From Halalkalicoccus jeotgali B3 (lineage in GTDB: Archaea > Halobacteriota > Halobacteria > Halobacteriales > Halalkalicoccaceae): a DNA stretch of 64,000 bases. A program made the translations under genes and the position numbers. The notes below the pieces were generated by a model. It saw only the letters and a program-made list of their open reading frames with translations. It was not told the DNA's origin and searched no databases. Position 1 is the stretch's first letter. Each line of letters starts with the position of its first letter. The stretch is taken from assembly GCF_000196895.1 (NCBI RefSeq), contig NC_014297.1, positions 806,001 through 870,000 of the forward strand, given 5' to 3'. This document shows, one piece after another, positions 16,723-26,223 of the stretch.

Positions 16723-18096
16723 ATGCTCGACCGTTCGATTCTCCGCGAGGATCCCGAGAGGGTGCGCTGGGCGCTCGATGTCAAGGGCGTCGACGTCGAT
16801 CTCGACGAGGTGCTCGCGGTCGACGAGGAGTGGCGCGAACTGAAAGCCGAGGGCGACTCGCTTCGTCACGAGCGAAACGAGGTCAGCAGCGAGATCGGCG
16901 AGCTCAAACAGGCGGGCGAGGAAGAGAAAGCCCAGCAGGCCATCGAGCGATCGAGCGAGCTGAAAGCCGAACTGCAGGACCTCGAGGATCGGGCCGACGA
17001 GCTCGAAGGGCGCTTAGAGGAGGCCCTGCTCGAACTCCCGCAGATCCCCCACGAGTCGGTGCCCGTCGGCGAGGACGAGGACGACAACGTCGAGCGCTAC
17101 CGCGAGGGCTTTTCCGATCTGCGGGACCTCCCAGAGGAGATCGTCCCCCACTACGACATCGGCGAGGAGCTCGACCTGCTCGACTTCGAGCGCGGCGCGA
17201 AGGTCACGGGCGGGGGCTATCAGTTCGTCAAAGGCGACGGCGCGCGCCTCGAACACGCGTTGATCCAGTTCATGCTCGACGTCCACCGCGAGCAGAGCTA
17301 TACCGACGTGTTCCCACCGATTCCGGTCAACAGCGCCTCGATGCGCGGGACCGGCCAACTCCCGAAGTTCGCCGAGGACGCCTATCGGGTGGGAGCTCGC
17401 CAGGAGGACACATACGACGACGACGACCTCTGGTTGCTGCCCACCGCGGAGGTTCCAGTCACCAACATGTACCGCGACGAGATCCTGCTGGACGAGGACC
17501 TCCCGCTCAAGCATCAGGCCTTCACCCCGAACTTCCGTCGGGAGGCCGGCGAACACGGCACCGAAACGCGGGGCTACGTCCGCGTCCACCAGTTCAACAA
17601 GGTCGAGCTCGTCAACTTCGTCCGGCCCGAGGAGAGCTACGACCGCCTCGAAGGGCTCCTGACGGAGGCCGAGGAGGTGCTAAAGCGCCTCGAACTGCCC
17701 TATCGCGTGCTCGATATGTGTACCGGCGACATGGGCTTCACCCAGGCGAAGAAGTACGACATCGAGGTGTGGGCACCGGGCGACGACATGGCGGAGGGTC
17801 CCGAGGAGGGCGGGCGCTGGCTCGAAGTCTCCTCGGTGTCGAACTTCGAGGCGTTCCAGGCCCGGCGGGCGGGCATCCAGTTCCGGCCCGAACACCACGA
17901 GCCCGCCCAGTACCTCCATACGCTCAACGGCTCCGGGGTAGCTGTCCCGCGCGTGATGGTCGCCATTCTCGAGTACTACCAGAACGAGGACGGAACCATC
18001 ACCGTGCCCGAAGCGCTTCGCCCCTACATGGGCGGCCAGGCGGTCATCGAGGGCCACGAGCCGGTCGGCGAGAGCGCACTGGGAACCGGCGAGTAG
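16723..18096 (+). CDS. serS: Seryl-tRNA synthetase
   Basis: The 457-residue enzyme charges tRNA-Ser with serine in the cytoplasm. It is the common (bacterial/eukaryal-like) class II SerRS, not the rare methanogen form. The N-terminal coiled-coil arm (about 30-105, rich in [23 protein letters not shown]) binds the long variable arm. Motif 2 is [14 protein letters not shown] with VHQFNKVE, and motif 3 is [28 protein letters not shown] and [14 protein letters not shown] bind serine and adenylate. It is probably monocistronic; the start is preceded by a short leader. Confidence 0.97.
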   Translation: MLDRSILREDPERVRWALDVKGVDVDLDEVLAVDEEWRELKAEGDSLRHERNEVSSEIGELKQAGEEEKAQQAIERSSELKAELQDLEDRADELEGRLEEALLELPQIPHESVPVGEDEDDNVERYREGFSDLRDLPEEIVPHYDIGEELDLLDFERGAKVTGGGYQFVKGDGARLEHALIQFMLDVHREQSYTDVFPPIPVNSASMRGTGQLPKFAEDAYRVGARQEDTYDDDDLWLLPTAEVPVTNMYRDEILLDEDLPLKHQAFTPNFRREAGEHGTETRGYVRVHQFNKVELVNFVRPEESYDRLEGLLTEAEEVLKRLELPYRVLDMCTGDMGFTQAKKYDIEVWAPGDDMAEGPEEGGRWLEVSSVSNFEAFQARRAGIQFRPEHHEPAQYLHTLNGSGVAVPRVMVAILEYYQNEDGTITVPEALRPYMGGQAVIEGHEPVGESALGTGE

Positions 18097-18162
18097 CGCT
18101 GAACTACCGGAGAGATCGGCATCGACGCGGACGTATTTAGGCATCGGACGGGTGGCCGCGAT

Positions 18163-19311
18163 ATGGAGCGTCGCACCCGCTGGACGGCCGCGATCTTCCT
18201 CTTCGTCGCACTCGACGCCGCCAGCCTCCAGATCCGCGGCGCACTTCTCCCGCAGTTCGAGGCGACCTTTTCGGTCCCGCCGGGGCTCTTGGGCCTCGTT
18301 GCTCCCGCCGGCACGGCCGGCTTCTTTCTCACCGTGCTGGTCGTAGGGTTGGCCGCCGGCCGGATCCGGGTCCACAGAACGCTGCTGCTCGGTGTCCTCG
18401 GTGCCGGCGCGTTCCTGCTCGTGATGAGCGGTGCGCCCGTCTATCCGCTCTTTTTGGGCGCGCTCGTGTGCCACGGGGTCTCGCTGGGTGGGTTCCGTGC
18501 CCTCGACCGGGCGCTGTTGAGCCACCTCTATCCCGAGCGTCGGGGTCGGATATTCACGCTGCACGGGCTCGCGTGGGCGATCGGGGCGGTCTCGGGGCCC
18601 GCACTCGCAGCGCTCGTGATCTGGGTGGCCGACTGGCGGGCGGTGTTCGTCGTGCTGGGACTCGGCTTCCTGCCCGTTGGGCTTTCGATCCGGAACCTCC
18701 CGCTGCCCGAGCGTATGGCGAACGAGCGCCCGATCTCCGTAGACGGTGCGACAGACCTGTTCCGTGATCCGGCCATCCTCGGGATGACGGGCGCGCTGTT
18801 GCTGGTCGGCGGGATCGAAGGCGCGATCTTCACCTGGTTGCCGTACTACGCCGGCACGTCGTTGCCGGCGGCACTCGCGCCGCTTGCGCTTTCCGCCTAC
18901 CTCCTCGCGTACGTCCCGGGACGGATCACCTACACCGTGCTGGCCGAACGCGTCGGCTACGCGCCCCTCTCGCTTGCGCTCGCCCTCCCGGCGATCCCCG
19001 CCATGTACGTCGCACTGGTCGCCACCGAGGGGTACGCGATGCTCGCGGCGGTGTTCGTCCTCGGCCTGTTCATGTCCGGGCAGTTTCCCTTGCTGTCGGC
19101 CGTCGGCGTCGAGGCCGCAAGCGAATACAGCGGGCCCGTAAACGCGATCTCGACGAGCGCGACCTACGTCGGGATGGCGATCGTCCCGACCGTGATGGGC
19201 GTGATCACCGAAACCGACGGGATCGCGAGCGCGATGCTCGTCCCGGTGGTGCTCGTCGTCGGGGCCAGTGGACTGATCGGGGCGACGTGGCTCGCCACCT
19301 ATCGGGAGTAG
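18163..19311 (+). CDS. Major facilitator superfamily transporter
   Basis: The 382-residue protein has about 12 hydrophobic segments in two halves. The loop between segments two and three is AGRIRVHRTLLLG, a degenerate MFS signature, and HLYPERRGRIFTLHG is the loop in the first half. The central loop (LPERMANERPISVDG) carries charged residues. The family moves small solutes with protons or another ion; substrate is unknown. Its last 13 bases overlap the 3' end of the oppositely oriented NTF2-like gene, an unusually tight tail-to-tail junction. Confidence 0.85.
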   Translation: MERRTRWTAAIFLFVALDAASLQIRGALLPQFEATFSVPPGLLGLVAPAGTAGFFLTVLVVGLAAGRIRVHRTLLLGVLGAGAFLLVMSGAPVYPLFLGALVCHGVSLGGFRALDRALLSHLYPERRGRIFTLHGLAWAIGAVSGPALAALVIWVADWRAVFVVLGLGFLPVGLSIRNLPLPERMANERPISVDGATDLFRDPAILGMTGALLLVGGIEGAIFTWLPYYAGTSLPAALAPLALSAYLLAYVPGRITYTVLAERVGYAPLSLALALPAIPAMYVALVATEGYAMLAAVFVLGLFMSGQFPLLSAVGVEAASEYSGPVNAISTSATYVGMAIVPTVMGVITETDGIASAMLVPVVLVVGASGLIGATWLATYRE

Positions 19312-19616
19312 GTGTAGATCGCCGCGATCCCCGCCGTCGAGAACTCGAAGACGTCGACGAAGCCAAAGAGCGCCTCGCCCTCGCTATCGAGGAGTCGCCC
19401 GCGGACCGCAACACCCTCGTCCGCCTCGTAGACGGTGCGAACCTCATGCGAGGTGTCTTTCATCGGGCGCTTCTCGCGCATGAACTCCACGAACCCCTCG
19501 CGGCCCTCGATGGTTCGATCGGGCCGATAGTGGACGAACGCCGGGTCGAGCAGTTCGGAGAGGTCGTCGTAGGCGTGCGAGTCGATCGCGCGGTAGTACT
19601 CGCGGGCCTCGTGCAT
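19299..19616 (-). CDS. NTF2-like/SnoaL-like protein
   Basis: The 105-residue product reads as one cone-shaped NTF2-like domain: helix [20 protein letters not shown], strand [20 protein letters not shown], then alternating strands to [19 protein letters not shown]. It belongs to the SnoaL-like group, which contains isomerases, hydrolases and non-enzymatic ligand binders. I cannot assign an activity. Its 3' end overlaps the end of the MFS gene by 13 bases. Confidence 0.8.
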   Translation of the reverse strand: MHEAREYYRAIDSHAYDDLSELLDPAFVHYRPDRTIEGREGFVEFMREKRPMKDTSHEVRTVYEADEGVAVRGRLLDSEGEALFGFVDVFEFSTAGIAAIYTYSR

Positions 19617-19692
19617 ACCTCGGAGACGACCGGGTACGAGAAGAACGTTCGGGACGGGAGGCTTTTGCTCCCCGACCGTCTTCCCTCTGGCA

Positions 19693-20196
19693 GTGCAGCT
19701 TCACGTCCGCTACGAGGGCGACGACGACCCCGCGAAATGCACGGCCCGGAAGCTCGCGCGGTTCGACCTCGCGGAGCTTCATCGCTCGGATCGGGCAACC
19801 CCCTATGGGATCGTGCTCAATCCACACGCCGAGCAGGCGCTCTCGCCCGCGGATCGCGAGAAAACCGATCGACTCGTCGCCCTCGATTGCTCGTGGGAAA
19901 GCGCCGGCGAGGCGCTGTTCTCGATGGCCGGCGAGCATCGCGCACTGCCCTATCTGGTCGCCGCCAACCCCGTGAACTTCGGCCGACCGTTCCGCCTCAC
20001 CACCGTCGAGGCGCTCGCGGCCGGGCTGGTCGTCCTCGGCGAGCGCGACCACGCCGAGTCGATCCTCTCGAAGTTCCGCTGGGGCCACACCTTCCTCGAA
20101 CTCAACGAGGAACCCCTCGGCCGGTACGCCGACTGTGCGGACTCCTCGGAGGTCGTCGCGGTCCAGGGCGAGTACCTCGATCGAGGACCCGATTGA
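19693..20196 (+). CDS. 16S rRNA aminocarboxypropyltransferase Tsr3 (DUF367)
   Basis: The gene starts at GTG and encodes 167 residues, matching archaeal Tsr3. The N-terminus [23 protein letters not shown] is the RLI/DUF367 start; VALDCSWES and [17 protein letters not shown] are the SAM-binding family motifs; [18 protein letters not shown] is the C-terminal helix pair. Tsr3 transfers the aminocarboxypropyl group of SAM to a modified uridine of small-subunit rRNA (known in yeast and Sulfolobus enzymes). It lies directly upstream of the DUF3311/SSS pair with about 160 bases between, so they are probably separate units. Confidence 0.9.
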   Translation: MQLHVRYEGDDDPAKCTARKLARFDLAELHRSDRATPYGIVLNPHAEQALSPADREKTDRLVALDCSWESAGEALFSMAGEHRALPYLVAANPVNFGRPFRLTTVEALAAGLVVLGERDHAESILSKFRWGHTFLELNEEPLGRYADCADSSEVVAVQGEYLDRGPD

Positions 20197-20355
20197 AACC
20201 CGCTCCCTCGAAACTCGATCGCGACCCGGCGTTCCTCGCGTCCCTCCCCGGGATCGGGCGTTGATCCCCGGCGCTCGATGAGGAGCCGTCCGGCCGTGGC
20301 TCGAACGTGGAAAGTGACAACGCTTATCACCGGCTGGTCGATACTCCCGCCAACG

Positions 20356-20568
20356 ATGGCGTCGAACCTCGATCGATACGCGTGGGGCGTGGTCTTTCTC
20401 GCGCTGATCGTCCTCGCGGTCCCGTGGTTTCTGTGGGGTGATTCGCGGGTCGTTGCGGGTCTGCCGGTCTGGCTCTGGTGGCACATCGGCTGGATGGGGC
20501 TGGCGTCGATCGCCTTCTGGCTGTTCTCCCGGCGCGCGTGGGGGCTCTGGATCGAGGGGACGCCGTGA
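20356..20568 (+). CDS. DUF3311 small membrane protein
   Basis: Start at ATG 20356 gives 70 residues with two membrane helices: YAWGVVFLALIVLAVPWFLW and LPVWLWWHIGWMGLASIAFW. PWF and the Trp-rich second segment are typical of DUF3311, a family found next to SSS transporter genes. Its stop overlaps the GTG start of the symporter (GTGA), so the two are translationally coupled and the small protein is probably an accessory subunit. Function of the family is not established. Confidence 0.82.
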   Translation: MASNLDRYAWGVVFLALIVLAVPWFLWGDSRVVAGLPVWLWWHIGWMGLASIAFWLFSRRAWGLWIEGTP

Positions 20569-22028
20569 GCCTCGGTGTCCAACTCGGGATCGTCGTCGGC
20601 TATCTGTGTTTCGCGCTGGCGATCGGGATCGGCGCCTACCGGCTGACCGAGCGTACCGCCGAGGACTACTACCTCGCGAGTCGGACCCTCGGAACCGTCG
20701 TCCTGCTGTTTACCACCTTTGCGACCCTGCTGTCTGCGTTTACGTTCTTCGCCGGGCCGAACACCGCCTACCGGGAGGGCCCCGAATGGATCCTCGTCAT
20801 GGGCGTCATGGACGGGATCCTCTTTGCCGTGTTGTGGTACCTCGTGGGGTACAAACAGTGGCTCGTCGGGCGCGAGTACGGCTACCTGACGCTGGGCGAG
20901 ATGCTCGGGGACCGCTTCGGCTCTCCCCGCCTGCGGGCGCTCGTTGCAGGAATCAGCCTCTTTTGGCTCTTTCCCTACGTAATGTTACAGCAGATGGGGG
21001 CGGGGAGTGCCCTGTCGGCGCTCACCGACGGGGCGGTACCCTACTGGGCCGGCGCGGGATTGATCACCGTCTTCATGATCGTCTACGTCGTGCTAGCGGG
21101 GATGCGCGGGGTCGCGTGGACGGACACGCTCCAGGGAGCCTTCATGCTCGTCACCGTCTGGGCGGCCCTGTTGTGGGTGCTGTTGTCGGTCGGCGGGCCC
21201 GCCGCGGCGACGGGTGACCTCCTCGGTGTCGCTCCCGAGTTCGCGACACTCGGCGGCGAGTTCTACACCCCGGCGTTCGTCATCACGCAGGCCGTCTCGA
21301 TCGCGTTCGGGGTGGCGATGTTCCCGCAGGTCAACCAGCGCTTTTTCGTTGCTCGGTCGCGGGCGGTGCTCAAACGCACCTTCGCGCTCTGGCCGCTCCT
21401 CGTGCTCGCGCTGTTCGTTCCGGCGTTCATGCTCGGAGCGTGGGCCCGCGGGCTCGGCATCGACGCCGAAGCCGGCACGAACGTCCTGCCCCTGGTGCTC
21501 GCGGAGTACACCCCCGCGTGGTTCGCCGCGCTCGTGATCGCGGGCGCGGTCGCGGCGATGATGTCCTCCTCGGATTCGATGTTGCTCTCGGGGTCGTCCT
21601 ATTTCACACGGGACCTCTATCGCCCGTTCGTCAACCCGGCCGCGAGCGAGCGCCGCGAGGACTCCCTGGGACGCGCGGGGGTGGTCGCCTTCGCGACCGG
21701 GGCCTTTCTCGCGAGCCTGCTTCGACCCGGTACCCTTCTGGAGGTCGGCTCGACCGCCTTCGGCGGGTTCGCCCAGCTCGCTTTCCCCGTTCTGGTCGCC
21801 CTCTACTGGCCTCGAACGACCAGAACGGGGATCACCGCCGGGATCGTCGCCAGTCAGGCGTTCTACCTGGCGAGCGTCTTCCTCCCGTTCGTGCCGGCCG
21901 CCTACGGTGGGTGGGGAGCGTCGCTGGTCGGGATGGCGCTCGGACTCGCCCTGACGGTCGGCGTCTCGTGGGTCACGACGCCCGCGGCGGGCGAAGAGCG
22001 TGCGATCTACTTCGAGTTCGCGGACTGA
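20565..22028 (+). CDS. Sodium:solute symporter paired with DUF3311
   Basis: I place the start at the GTG inside the DUF3311 stop (MSLGVQLGIVVGYLCFALA), giving 487 residues and about 13 hydrophobic segments. SSS motifs are AEDYYLASRTLGT, TTFATLLSAFTFFAGPNTAYREG, and VIAGAVAAMMSSSDSMLLSGSSYFTRDLYRPF for the sodium site. It is the second SSS protein in the window and not closely similar to the one at 8239-9666. DUF3311-paired members group with pantothenate or carboxylate transporters, but the substrate is not shown here. The stop is followed by the eL40 gene 35 bases later. Confidence 0.88.
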   Translation: MSLGVQLGIVVGYLCFALAIGIGAYRLTERTAEDYYLASRTLGTVVLLFTTFATLLSAFTFFAGPNTAYREGPEWILVMGVMDGILFAVLWYLVGYKQWLVGREYGYLTLGEMLGDRFGSPRLRALVAGISLFWLFPYVMLQQMGAGSALSALTDGAVPYWAGAGLITVFMIVYVVLAGMRGVAWTDTLQGAFMLVTVWAALLWVLLSVGGPAAATGDLLGVAPEFATLGGEFYTPAFVITQAVSIAFGVAMFPQVNQRFFVARSRAVLKRTFALWPLLVLALFVPAFMLGAWARGLGIDAEAGTNVLPLVLAEYTPAWFAALVIAGAVAAMMSSSDSMLLSGSSYFTRDLYRPFVNPAASERREDSLGRAGVVAFATGAFLASLLRPGTLLEVGSTAFGGFAQLAFPVLVALYWPRTTRTGITAGIVASQAFYLASVFLPFVPAAYGGWGASLVGMALGLALTVGVSWVTTPAAGEERAIYFEFAD

Positions 22029-22062
22029 GAAGCCTTAACTACGCCGGGAGAAAAACGGGGGT

Positions 22063-22212
22063 ATGGCTTCGTTCGACACCGCAGAGCGCCGGACGCTCGA
22101 GAAGATGATCTGCATGAAGTGCAACGCCCGCAACCCCCCGGACGCGGACCGCTGTCGCAAATGCGGCTACGGCAAGCTCCGACCCAAAGCGAAGGAACGC
22201 CGGTCCGTCTGA
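22063..22212 (+). CDS. rpl40e: Large ribosomal subunit protein eL40
   Basis: This 49-residue protein is the archaeal L40e zinc protein. The sequence [20 protein letters not shown] with a second pair CRKC gives a four-cysteine zinc finger, and the end ([14 protein letters not shown]) is basic as needed for rRNA binding. It corresponds to the ribosomal part of eukaryotic ubiquitin-L40 fusions, without ubiquitin. It follows the symporter gene by only 34 bases but is preceded by an A-rich, promoter-like stretch (CTTAACTACG), so it may have its own promoter. Confidence 0.95.
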   Translation: MASFDTAERRTLEKMICMKCNARNPPDADRCRKCGYGKLRPKAKERRSV

Positions 22213-22278
22213 GGGACCTTTTTACGACTCAGGGTCGCCCCGCGACCCGCTCGGCGCAAAAACCGCCTCGAAAAAGCC

Positions 22279-22297
22279 GGCGCGGCGAAGCCGCGCC
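22279..22297. repeat. Perfect 8-bp hairpin with GAA loop
   Basis: GGCGCGGC and GCCGCGCC enclose a three-base GAA loop between the eL40 gene and tRNA-Leu. It has the same design (perfect stem, three-base loop) as the hairpins at 50614-50733. It could be a transcript end structure for eL40 or a member of a repeated intergenic element. Confidence 0.45.
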
Positions 22298-22383
22298 AGT
22301 CTACCTGTTATTAGTCAGTAGCCGTTGTTCCTCTATTCACGGACCGAAACGCACTTTTGAGCGACCGAGAGAGGGACGTATGC

Positions 22384-22468
22384 GCGAGGGTGGCTGAGCT
22401 TGGCCAAAAGTGGCGGGCTTAAGACCCGCTCCCGTAGGGGTTCGAGGGTTCAAATCCCTTCCCTCGCA
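22384..22468 (+). tRNA. tRNA-Leu (anticodon TAA)
   Basis: An 85-base class II tRNA. The acceptor GCGAGGG pairs with CCCTCGC, the anticodon stem-loop GCGGGCTTAAGACCCGC presents TAA, the variable arm is long as required for leucine, and the T arm is GAGGGTTCAAATCCCTT. The 3' CCA is not encoded (discriminator A). No intron is seen. A hairpin follows three bases after the 3' end. Confidence 0.96.
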
Positions 22469-22784
22469 TGACTGCCGCGAGCAAACCGCGAGCGGCAGTT
22501 CTCGAACGGAGGGTTTGAATCAGGGACTGTAGCGGAGCGACCGTGGTTCAAGTCCTGTCCCGCGAATTTTCACTACGGAACACACGAACCTGGCAATAGA
22601 ACTAACCCGTCCTTAGCCGATTCTGAACTCGATTCTACCGGGAGATTGACAGCCGGTCCTTGATCCCGACTGACCACGCAGCAGACCGCGAACGAATGCA
22701 GAGAGTGAGCGGCTTTTTAGTGCAGGTTTTTGCAAGTGGTTCGAGCGCCCGAAGGGTGCGAGGACCCGCAGCAAAAAAGTGCGG
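22469..22784. other. Gene-free stretch between tRNA-Leu and phoU
   Basis: These 316 bases hold no credible gene. ACTGCCGC at 22471 pairs with GCGGCAGT ending at 22499, directly behind the tRNA. At about 22544-22563 there is a T-arm-like string (GGTTCAAGTCCTGTCCC) whose stem no longer pairs, which could be a tRNA 3' remnant. The following 120 bases are richer in A and T than the surroundings. The right end carries a long hairpin listed separately. No integrase or second tRNA copy is present. Confidence 0.5.
22727..22777 (-). terminator. Stem-loop 8 bases beyond the phoU stop
   Basis: TTTTTGC (22727) pairs with GCAAAAA (ending 22777), and inside it GCGCCC pairs with GGGTGC (one G-T pair) around a three-base GAA. 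On the minus strand the structure lies immediately after the phoU stop, so it is placed to end or stabilise the pst-phoU transcript, with a T-rich stretch after the second arm. The role is inferred from position. Confidence 0.45.
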
Positions 22785-23465
22785 TTAGAACAGGAGTTCG
22801 TCGTCGTTCTCGGCCATATACAGGGTGCGCGCGGCGATGTTGACCGCGTGATCGCCGACGCGCTCTAAGTCGCGGATGGTCAACAGGAGCCGCGAGACGT
22901 CCTGGAGCATCTCCTCGATCTCGTTTTCGTCGGTGCCGTCGCCCAGTTCCGTCTCGATCAGATCCCGGACGACGACCTCGCTCGCGCGCTCGCAGCGCTC
23001 GTCCAATGCGTCGTCGCGTTCCGCGATCTCGTAGCAGTCGGCGACGTTCTCGGTGGCGTAGGCGGCCATCGCCGCTTCGACCATCTCCAGGGTGTCCGAG
23101 CCGATCCCCTGCACGTCGACGTCGGGAAACAGGTCCCGGGTCGCCTGCTTGGTGTACTCGCCGAGGTTGGTCGCGAGATCCGCGACCCGCTCCAAATCGG
23201 TGATGATCTTAAAGGAGGCTGCGATAAAGCGCAGGTCGCCCGCGACGGGCTGTTGGAGCGCGATCAGGTCGGTGCACTCGCGTTCGAGTTCGAGGTACAT
23301 CTCGTTGATCTCGGCGTCGCGGGTGATGACCTCCTCTGCGAGCGCTTCGTCCTTGTCCTCGAGGGCTGCAAGCCCCATCCGGAGGCGCTCTTGGACGATC
23401 TCGCCCATGTAGAGGACGTTCTCGCGCAACTCGTTGAGCTTCTGTTGGTATTCCTTCCGTGCCAT
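22785..23465 (-). CDS. phoU: Phosphate signalling protein PhoU
   Basis: The 226-residue protein has two PhoU three-helix bundles. The start EYQQKLNELRENVLYMGEIV and the repeat metal-binding patterns (MYLELERECTDLIALQQPVAGDLRFI; TIRDLERVGDHAVNIAARTLY) match family E/DxxxD motifs. In bacteria PhoU restrains phosphate uptake and mediates signalling with PstB; no PhoR kinase is present here and haloarchaea use other regulators. It is the last gene of the pst operon, two bases after pstB. Confidence 0.94.
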   Translation of the reverse strand: MARKEYQQKLNELRENVLYMGEIVQERLRMGLAALEDKDEALAEEVITRDAEINEMYLELERECTDLIALQQPVAGDLRFIAASFKIITDLERVADLATNLGEYTKQATRDLFPDVDVQGIGSDTLEMVEAAMAAYATENVADCYEIAERDDALDERCERASEVVVRDLIETELGDGTDENEIEEMLQDVSRLLLTIRDLERVGDHAVNIAARTLYMAENDDELLF

Positions 23466-23467
23466 TC

Positions 23468-24343
23468 TTACCCGAACTTACCGGTGATGTAGTCTTCAAC
23501 CTGCTGATTTTCCGGATTTTCGAAGACCTTGTTGGTGTCGCCGAACTCGACGAGTTCCCCGCCGGTGAGGAACACGGCGGTTTTGTCGCTGATGCGGGCG
23601 GCTTGCTGCATGTTGTGGGTGACGATCACGACCGTATAATCGCGGGCGAGGTCCTCGATCAGGTCCTCGATCTTCGAGGTGGCGACGGGATCGAGCGCGC
23701 TCGCGGGCTCGTCCATCAGGATCACCTCCGGGTCGGGCGCGATCGCCCGGGCGATACACAATCGTTGTTGCTGCCCCCCGGAGAGATCCAGCCCTGAGGA
23801 GTCGAGTTTGTCTTTGACTTCCTCCCAGAGGGCCGCGTGTTTGAGCGCGCGCTCGATCTTCTCGTCGGTGACCTCTTCGCCCTGGACTTTCAGCCCGTAG
23901 GCGACGTTGTCCCGAATGGATTTCGGGAACGGGTTCGGTTTCTGGAAGACCATGCCGATGCGGCGGCGCAGGGCGACGGAATCGACGTCTTGGTCGTAGA
24001 CGTTCTTGCCCCGAAAGAGGAGCTCGCCCTCGACCCGGGCGACGTCGATGAGGTCGTTCATGCGGTTGATCGAGCGCAGGAAGGTGGACTTCCCACAGCC
24101 GGAGGGTCCGATGATCGCCGTGACCTGGTGTTCCGGGATCTCCATCGACGTGGGCTGGAGTGCCTGCTCCTCGCCGTAGTACACCGCTAGGTCCCGGCTC
24201 TCGACGACGCTTCGTGCGCCCGAGGTGTCTTCCCGGGTGGTCGGTTGTGTGCGCGCCTCAGCGAACCCGCCGGGATCCGGACTCGTCGAGGCGGTCGTTC
24301 CGTCGCTTTCGTCCGGGTCCGATGTCGTCATGTCTCGTGTCAT
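23468..24343 (-). CDS. pstB: Phosphate ABC transporter ATP-binding protein PstB
   Basis: The 291-residue ATPase has Walker [10 protein letters not shown], the Q-loop in [13 protein letters not shown], signature [14 protein letters not shown], Walker [14 protein letters not shown] and the switch histidine in VTHNMQ. These are standard PstB sequences. An acidic, probably flexible extension of about 45 residues precedes the domain. The ATG at 24343 overlaps the pstA stop by one base (TAATG); a second ATG four codons later is possible. It drives phosphate import by the PstCA channel. Confidence 0.96.
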   Translation of the reverse strand: MTRDMTTSDPDESDGTTASTSPDPGGFAEARTQPTTREDTSGARSVVESRDLAVYYGEEQALQPTSMEIPEHQVTAIIGPSGCGKSTFLRSINRMNDLIDVARVEGELLFRGKNVYDQDVDSVALRRRIGMVFQKPNPFPKSIRDNVAYGLKVQGEEVTDEKIERALKHAALWEEVKDKLDSSGLDLSGGQQQRLCIARAIAPDPEVILMDEPASALDPVATSKIEDLIEDLARDYTVVIVTHNMQQAARISDKTAVFLTGGELVEFGDTNKVFENPENQQVEDYITGKFG

Positions 24344-25230
24344 TATGAACGCACCGTCTGATACTTGTTGCGAATGAGTATCGCGATCGAGTTGATCGAA
24401 AGCAGTACCACCAGCAGCGTCACGACGCCCGCCGAGACCACACCGTACTGGAAGGCCGTATCGGGGTAGCTCGACCAGGTGTAGATCTGCATCGGCATCG
24501 CGCTGAACTTCGCGAACAGGCCGTTCGGCACGCCGAACACGGTGGTCGGCACGCCGATCATGATCAGCGGGGCGGTCTCGCCGATCGCCCGCCCGAGTGC
24601 GAGGATCGTTCCGGTCATGATCCCCGGGAGCGACCGGGGGAGGACGACGTTACGGATCGTCTGGCGCTTGGTCGCGCCCATGCCGTACGAGGCTTCTCGC
24701 AGCGAATCGGGCACCGACCGGATCGCCTCCTGTGCGGAGATGATGACGATCGGGAGGATCAACAGCGACACCGTAAAGCCGGCCACGAGCAGGGTACCGT
24801 AGCCGAAGTTGATCAGTTGGACGAACAGCCCCAGTCCCAACAGCCCGTAGACCACCGAGGGAACGCCCGCGAGGTTCGCGATGTTGAGCTGGATGAACTG
24901 CGTCAGGCGGCCGTCGGAGGCGTACTCTTCGAGATAGACCGCCGCACCGACGCCGAGCGGGAACGTGATCAGCGCGATCAGTACCATCAGGACGATCGAT
25001 CCGACGAGCGCCGGGAAGATCCCCGCCTCTTCGGGGAGCGGGTGGGGTGGACTCGTGAGGAACTGCAGATCGAGCCACCCGACGGCGTCGATGGTGACGT
25101 AGACCAGTAATACCGCCAGGGTGACGATGCCAAAGAGTGCCGCCGCCAGCGTCACGGACTCGAAGATCCGGTCCTTCCAGCGGCTGACCTCGCCGAAATC
25201 GGTCCCTTCGGTTTGGGTTTCGGCGGCCAT
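24343..25230 (-). CDS. pstA: Phosphate ABC transporter permease PstA
   Basis: Starting at [20 protein letters not shown] (25230) the protein has 295 residues and six hydrophobic segments. The cytoplasmic EAA loop, which contacts PstB, reads [20 protein letters not shown], and [18 protein letters not shown] is typical of PstA. It forms the membrane channel with PstC. Its start overlaps the pstC stop by one base (TAATG), and its stop overlaps the pstB start in the same way, showing strict translational coupling. Confidence 0.95.
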   Translation of the reverse strand: MAAETQTEGTDFGEVSRWKDRIFESVTLAAALFGIVTLAVLLVYVTIDAVGWLDLQFLTSPPHPLPEEAGIFPALVGSIVLMVLIALITFPLGVGAAVYLEEYASDGRLTQFIQLNIANLAGVPSVVYGLLGLGLFVQLINFGYGTLLVAGFTVSLLILPIVIISAQEAIRSVPDSLREASYGMGATKRQTIRNVVLPRSLPGIMTGTILALGRAIGETAPLIMIGVPTTVFGVPNGLFAKFSAMPMQIYTWSSYPDTAFQYGVVSAGVVTLLVVLLSINSIAILIRNKYQTVRS

Positions 25231-26165
25231 TAGCGGTACTCCTCCCGGTAGCGCGAGGCTACCCACTCGCTTATCAGGTTCATGGCGAAGGTAATGACGA
25301 ACAGCGTCAGTCCGACTGCAAACAGGCTCCGGTAGGCCAGCGACTGGCCGGTTACGTCGCTCGCACCCAACTGGACCATCGCGGCGGTCATCGTCTGGAT
25401 CGAGTTCAGAAAGATCCCCGCCGGGTCCGTGAGATCGACCAGCCGCGGGGTGTTACCCGCCGCGATGGTGACCGCCATCGTCTCGCCGATCGCTCGCGAA
25501 AGCGCGAGGATGTACGAGGAGGCGATCCCCGAGATCGACGCGGGGACGACGACGCTCGTCGAGACAGTAAAGCGCGTCGCGCCCAGCCCGTAGCTCGCCT
25601 CCCGAAGCGAGTCGGGCACCGAACTCATCGCGTCCTCGCTGATCGAGGAGACCATCGGGATGATCATGATCCCGACGATAATCGAGGCCGACAGCGCGTT
25701 GAACGTGCTGATCGCCGGGAAGACGACGCTCAGCGCAGGCGTGACGTACACCAGCGCGAAGTAGCCATACACCACCGTCGGTACGCCGGCGAGCACCTCG
25801 ATCGCGGGTTTCAGTATCGACCGCACCCGGTCGCTCGCGTACTCCGCGAGGTAGATCGCCGTCAGCAGCCCGACCGGCAGCGCGATCGCGGCCGCGCCGA
25901 ACGTGATGACGAGCGTCCCGGTGATCAGCGGGAGGACGCCGAAACTGACGGGGTCGTTGGCCGGACTCCAGGTCGTTCCGGTCAAAAAGGCGATCGGGGA
26001 GACCTCCGCGAAGAACGTGATCGCGTCCCCAAGAAGTGTCACGACGATGGCGGCCGTCGTGAGGATCGACAGCAATGCACAGGTGAAAAAGACCGCCCGA
26101 TAGACGAATTCGCGGGTGTTCTGTCCGCTCCGCCGCGAGAGATCCGGGGCCGTGGCGTCGCTCAT
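25230..26165 (-). CDS. pstC: Phosphate ABC transporter permease PstC
   Basis: The 311-residue permease starts MSDATAPDLSRRSGQN and has about seven hydrophobic segments. FLTGTTWSPANDPVSFGVLP is the PstC external loop, and the EAA loop [20 protein letters not shown] contacts PstB. GETMAVTIAAGNTP is also characteristic. It is the second gene of the operon after pstS with 58 bases between, a gap long enough for RNA processing or a second weak promoter but with no clear signal seen. Confidence 0.95.
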   Translation of the reverse strand: MSDATAPDLSRRSGQNTREFVYRAVFFTCALLSILTTAAIVVTLLGDAITFFAEVSPIAFLTGTTWSPANDPVSFGVLPLITGTLVITFGAAAIALPVGLLTAIYLAEYASDRVRSILKPAIEVLAGVPTVVYGYFALVYVTPALSVVFPAISTFNALSASIIVGIMIIPMVSSISEDAMSSVPDSLREASYGLGATRFTVSTSVVVPASISGIASSYILALSRAIGETMAVTIAAGNTPRLVDLTDPAGIFLNSIQTMTAAMVQLGASDVTGQSLAYRSLFAVGLTLFVITFAMNLISEWVASRYREEYR

Positions 26166-26223
26166 CGGCGCTCACCCCCCGTCGGGAACGCCCTCGTTCG
26201 ACACGCCCCGACGTCCGATCGGA

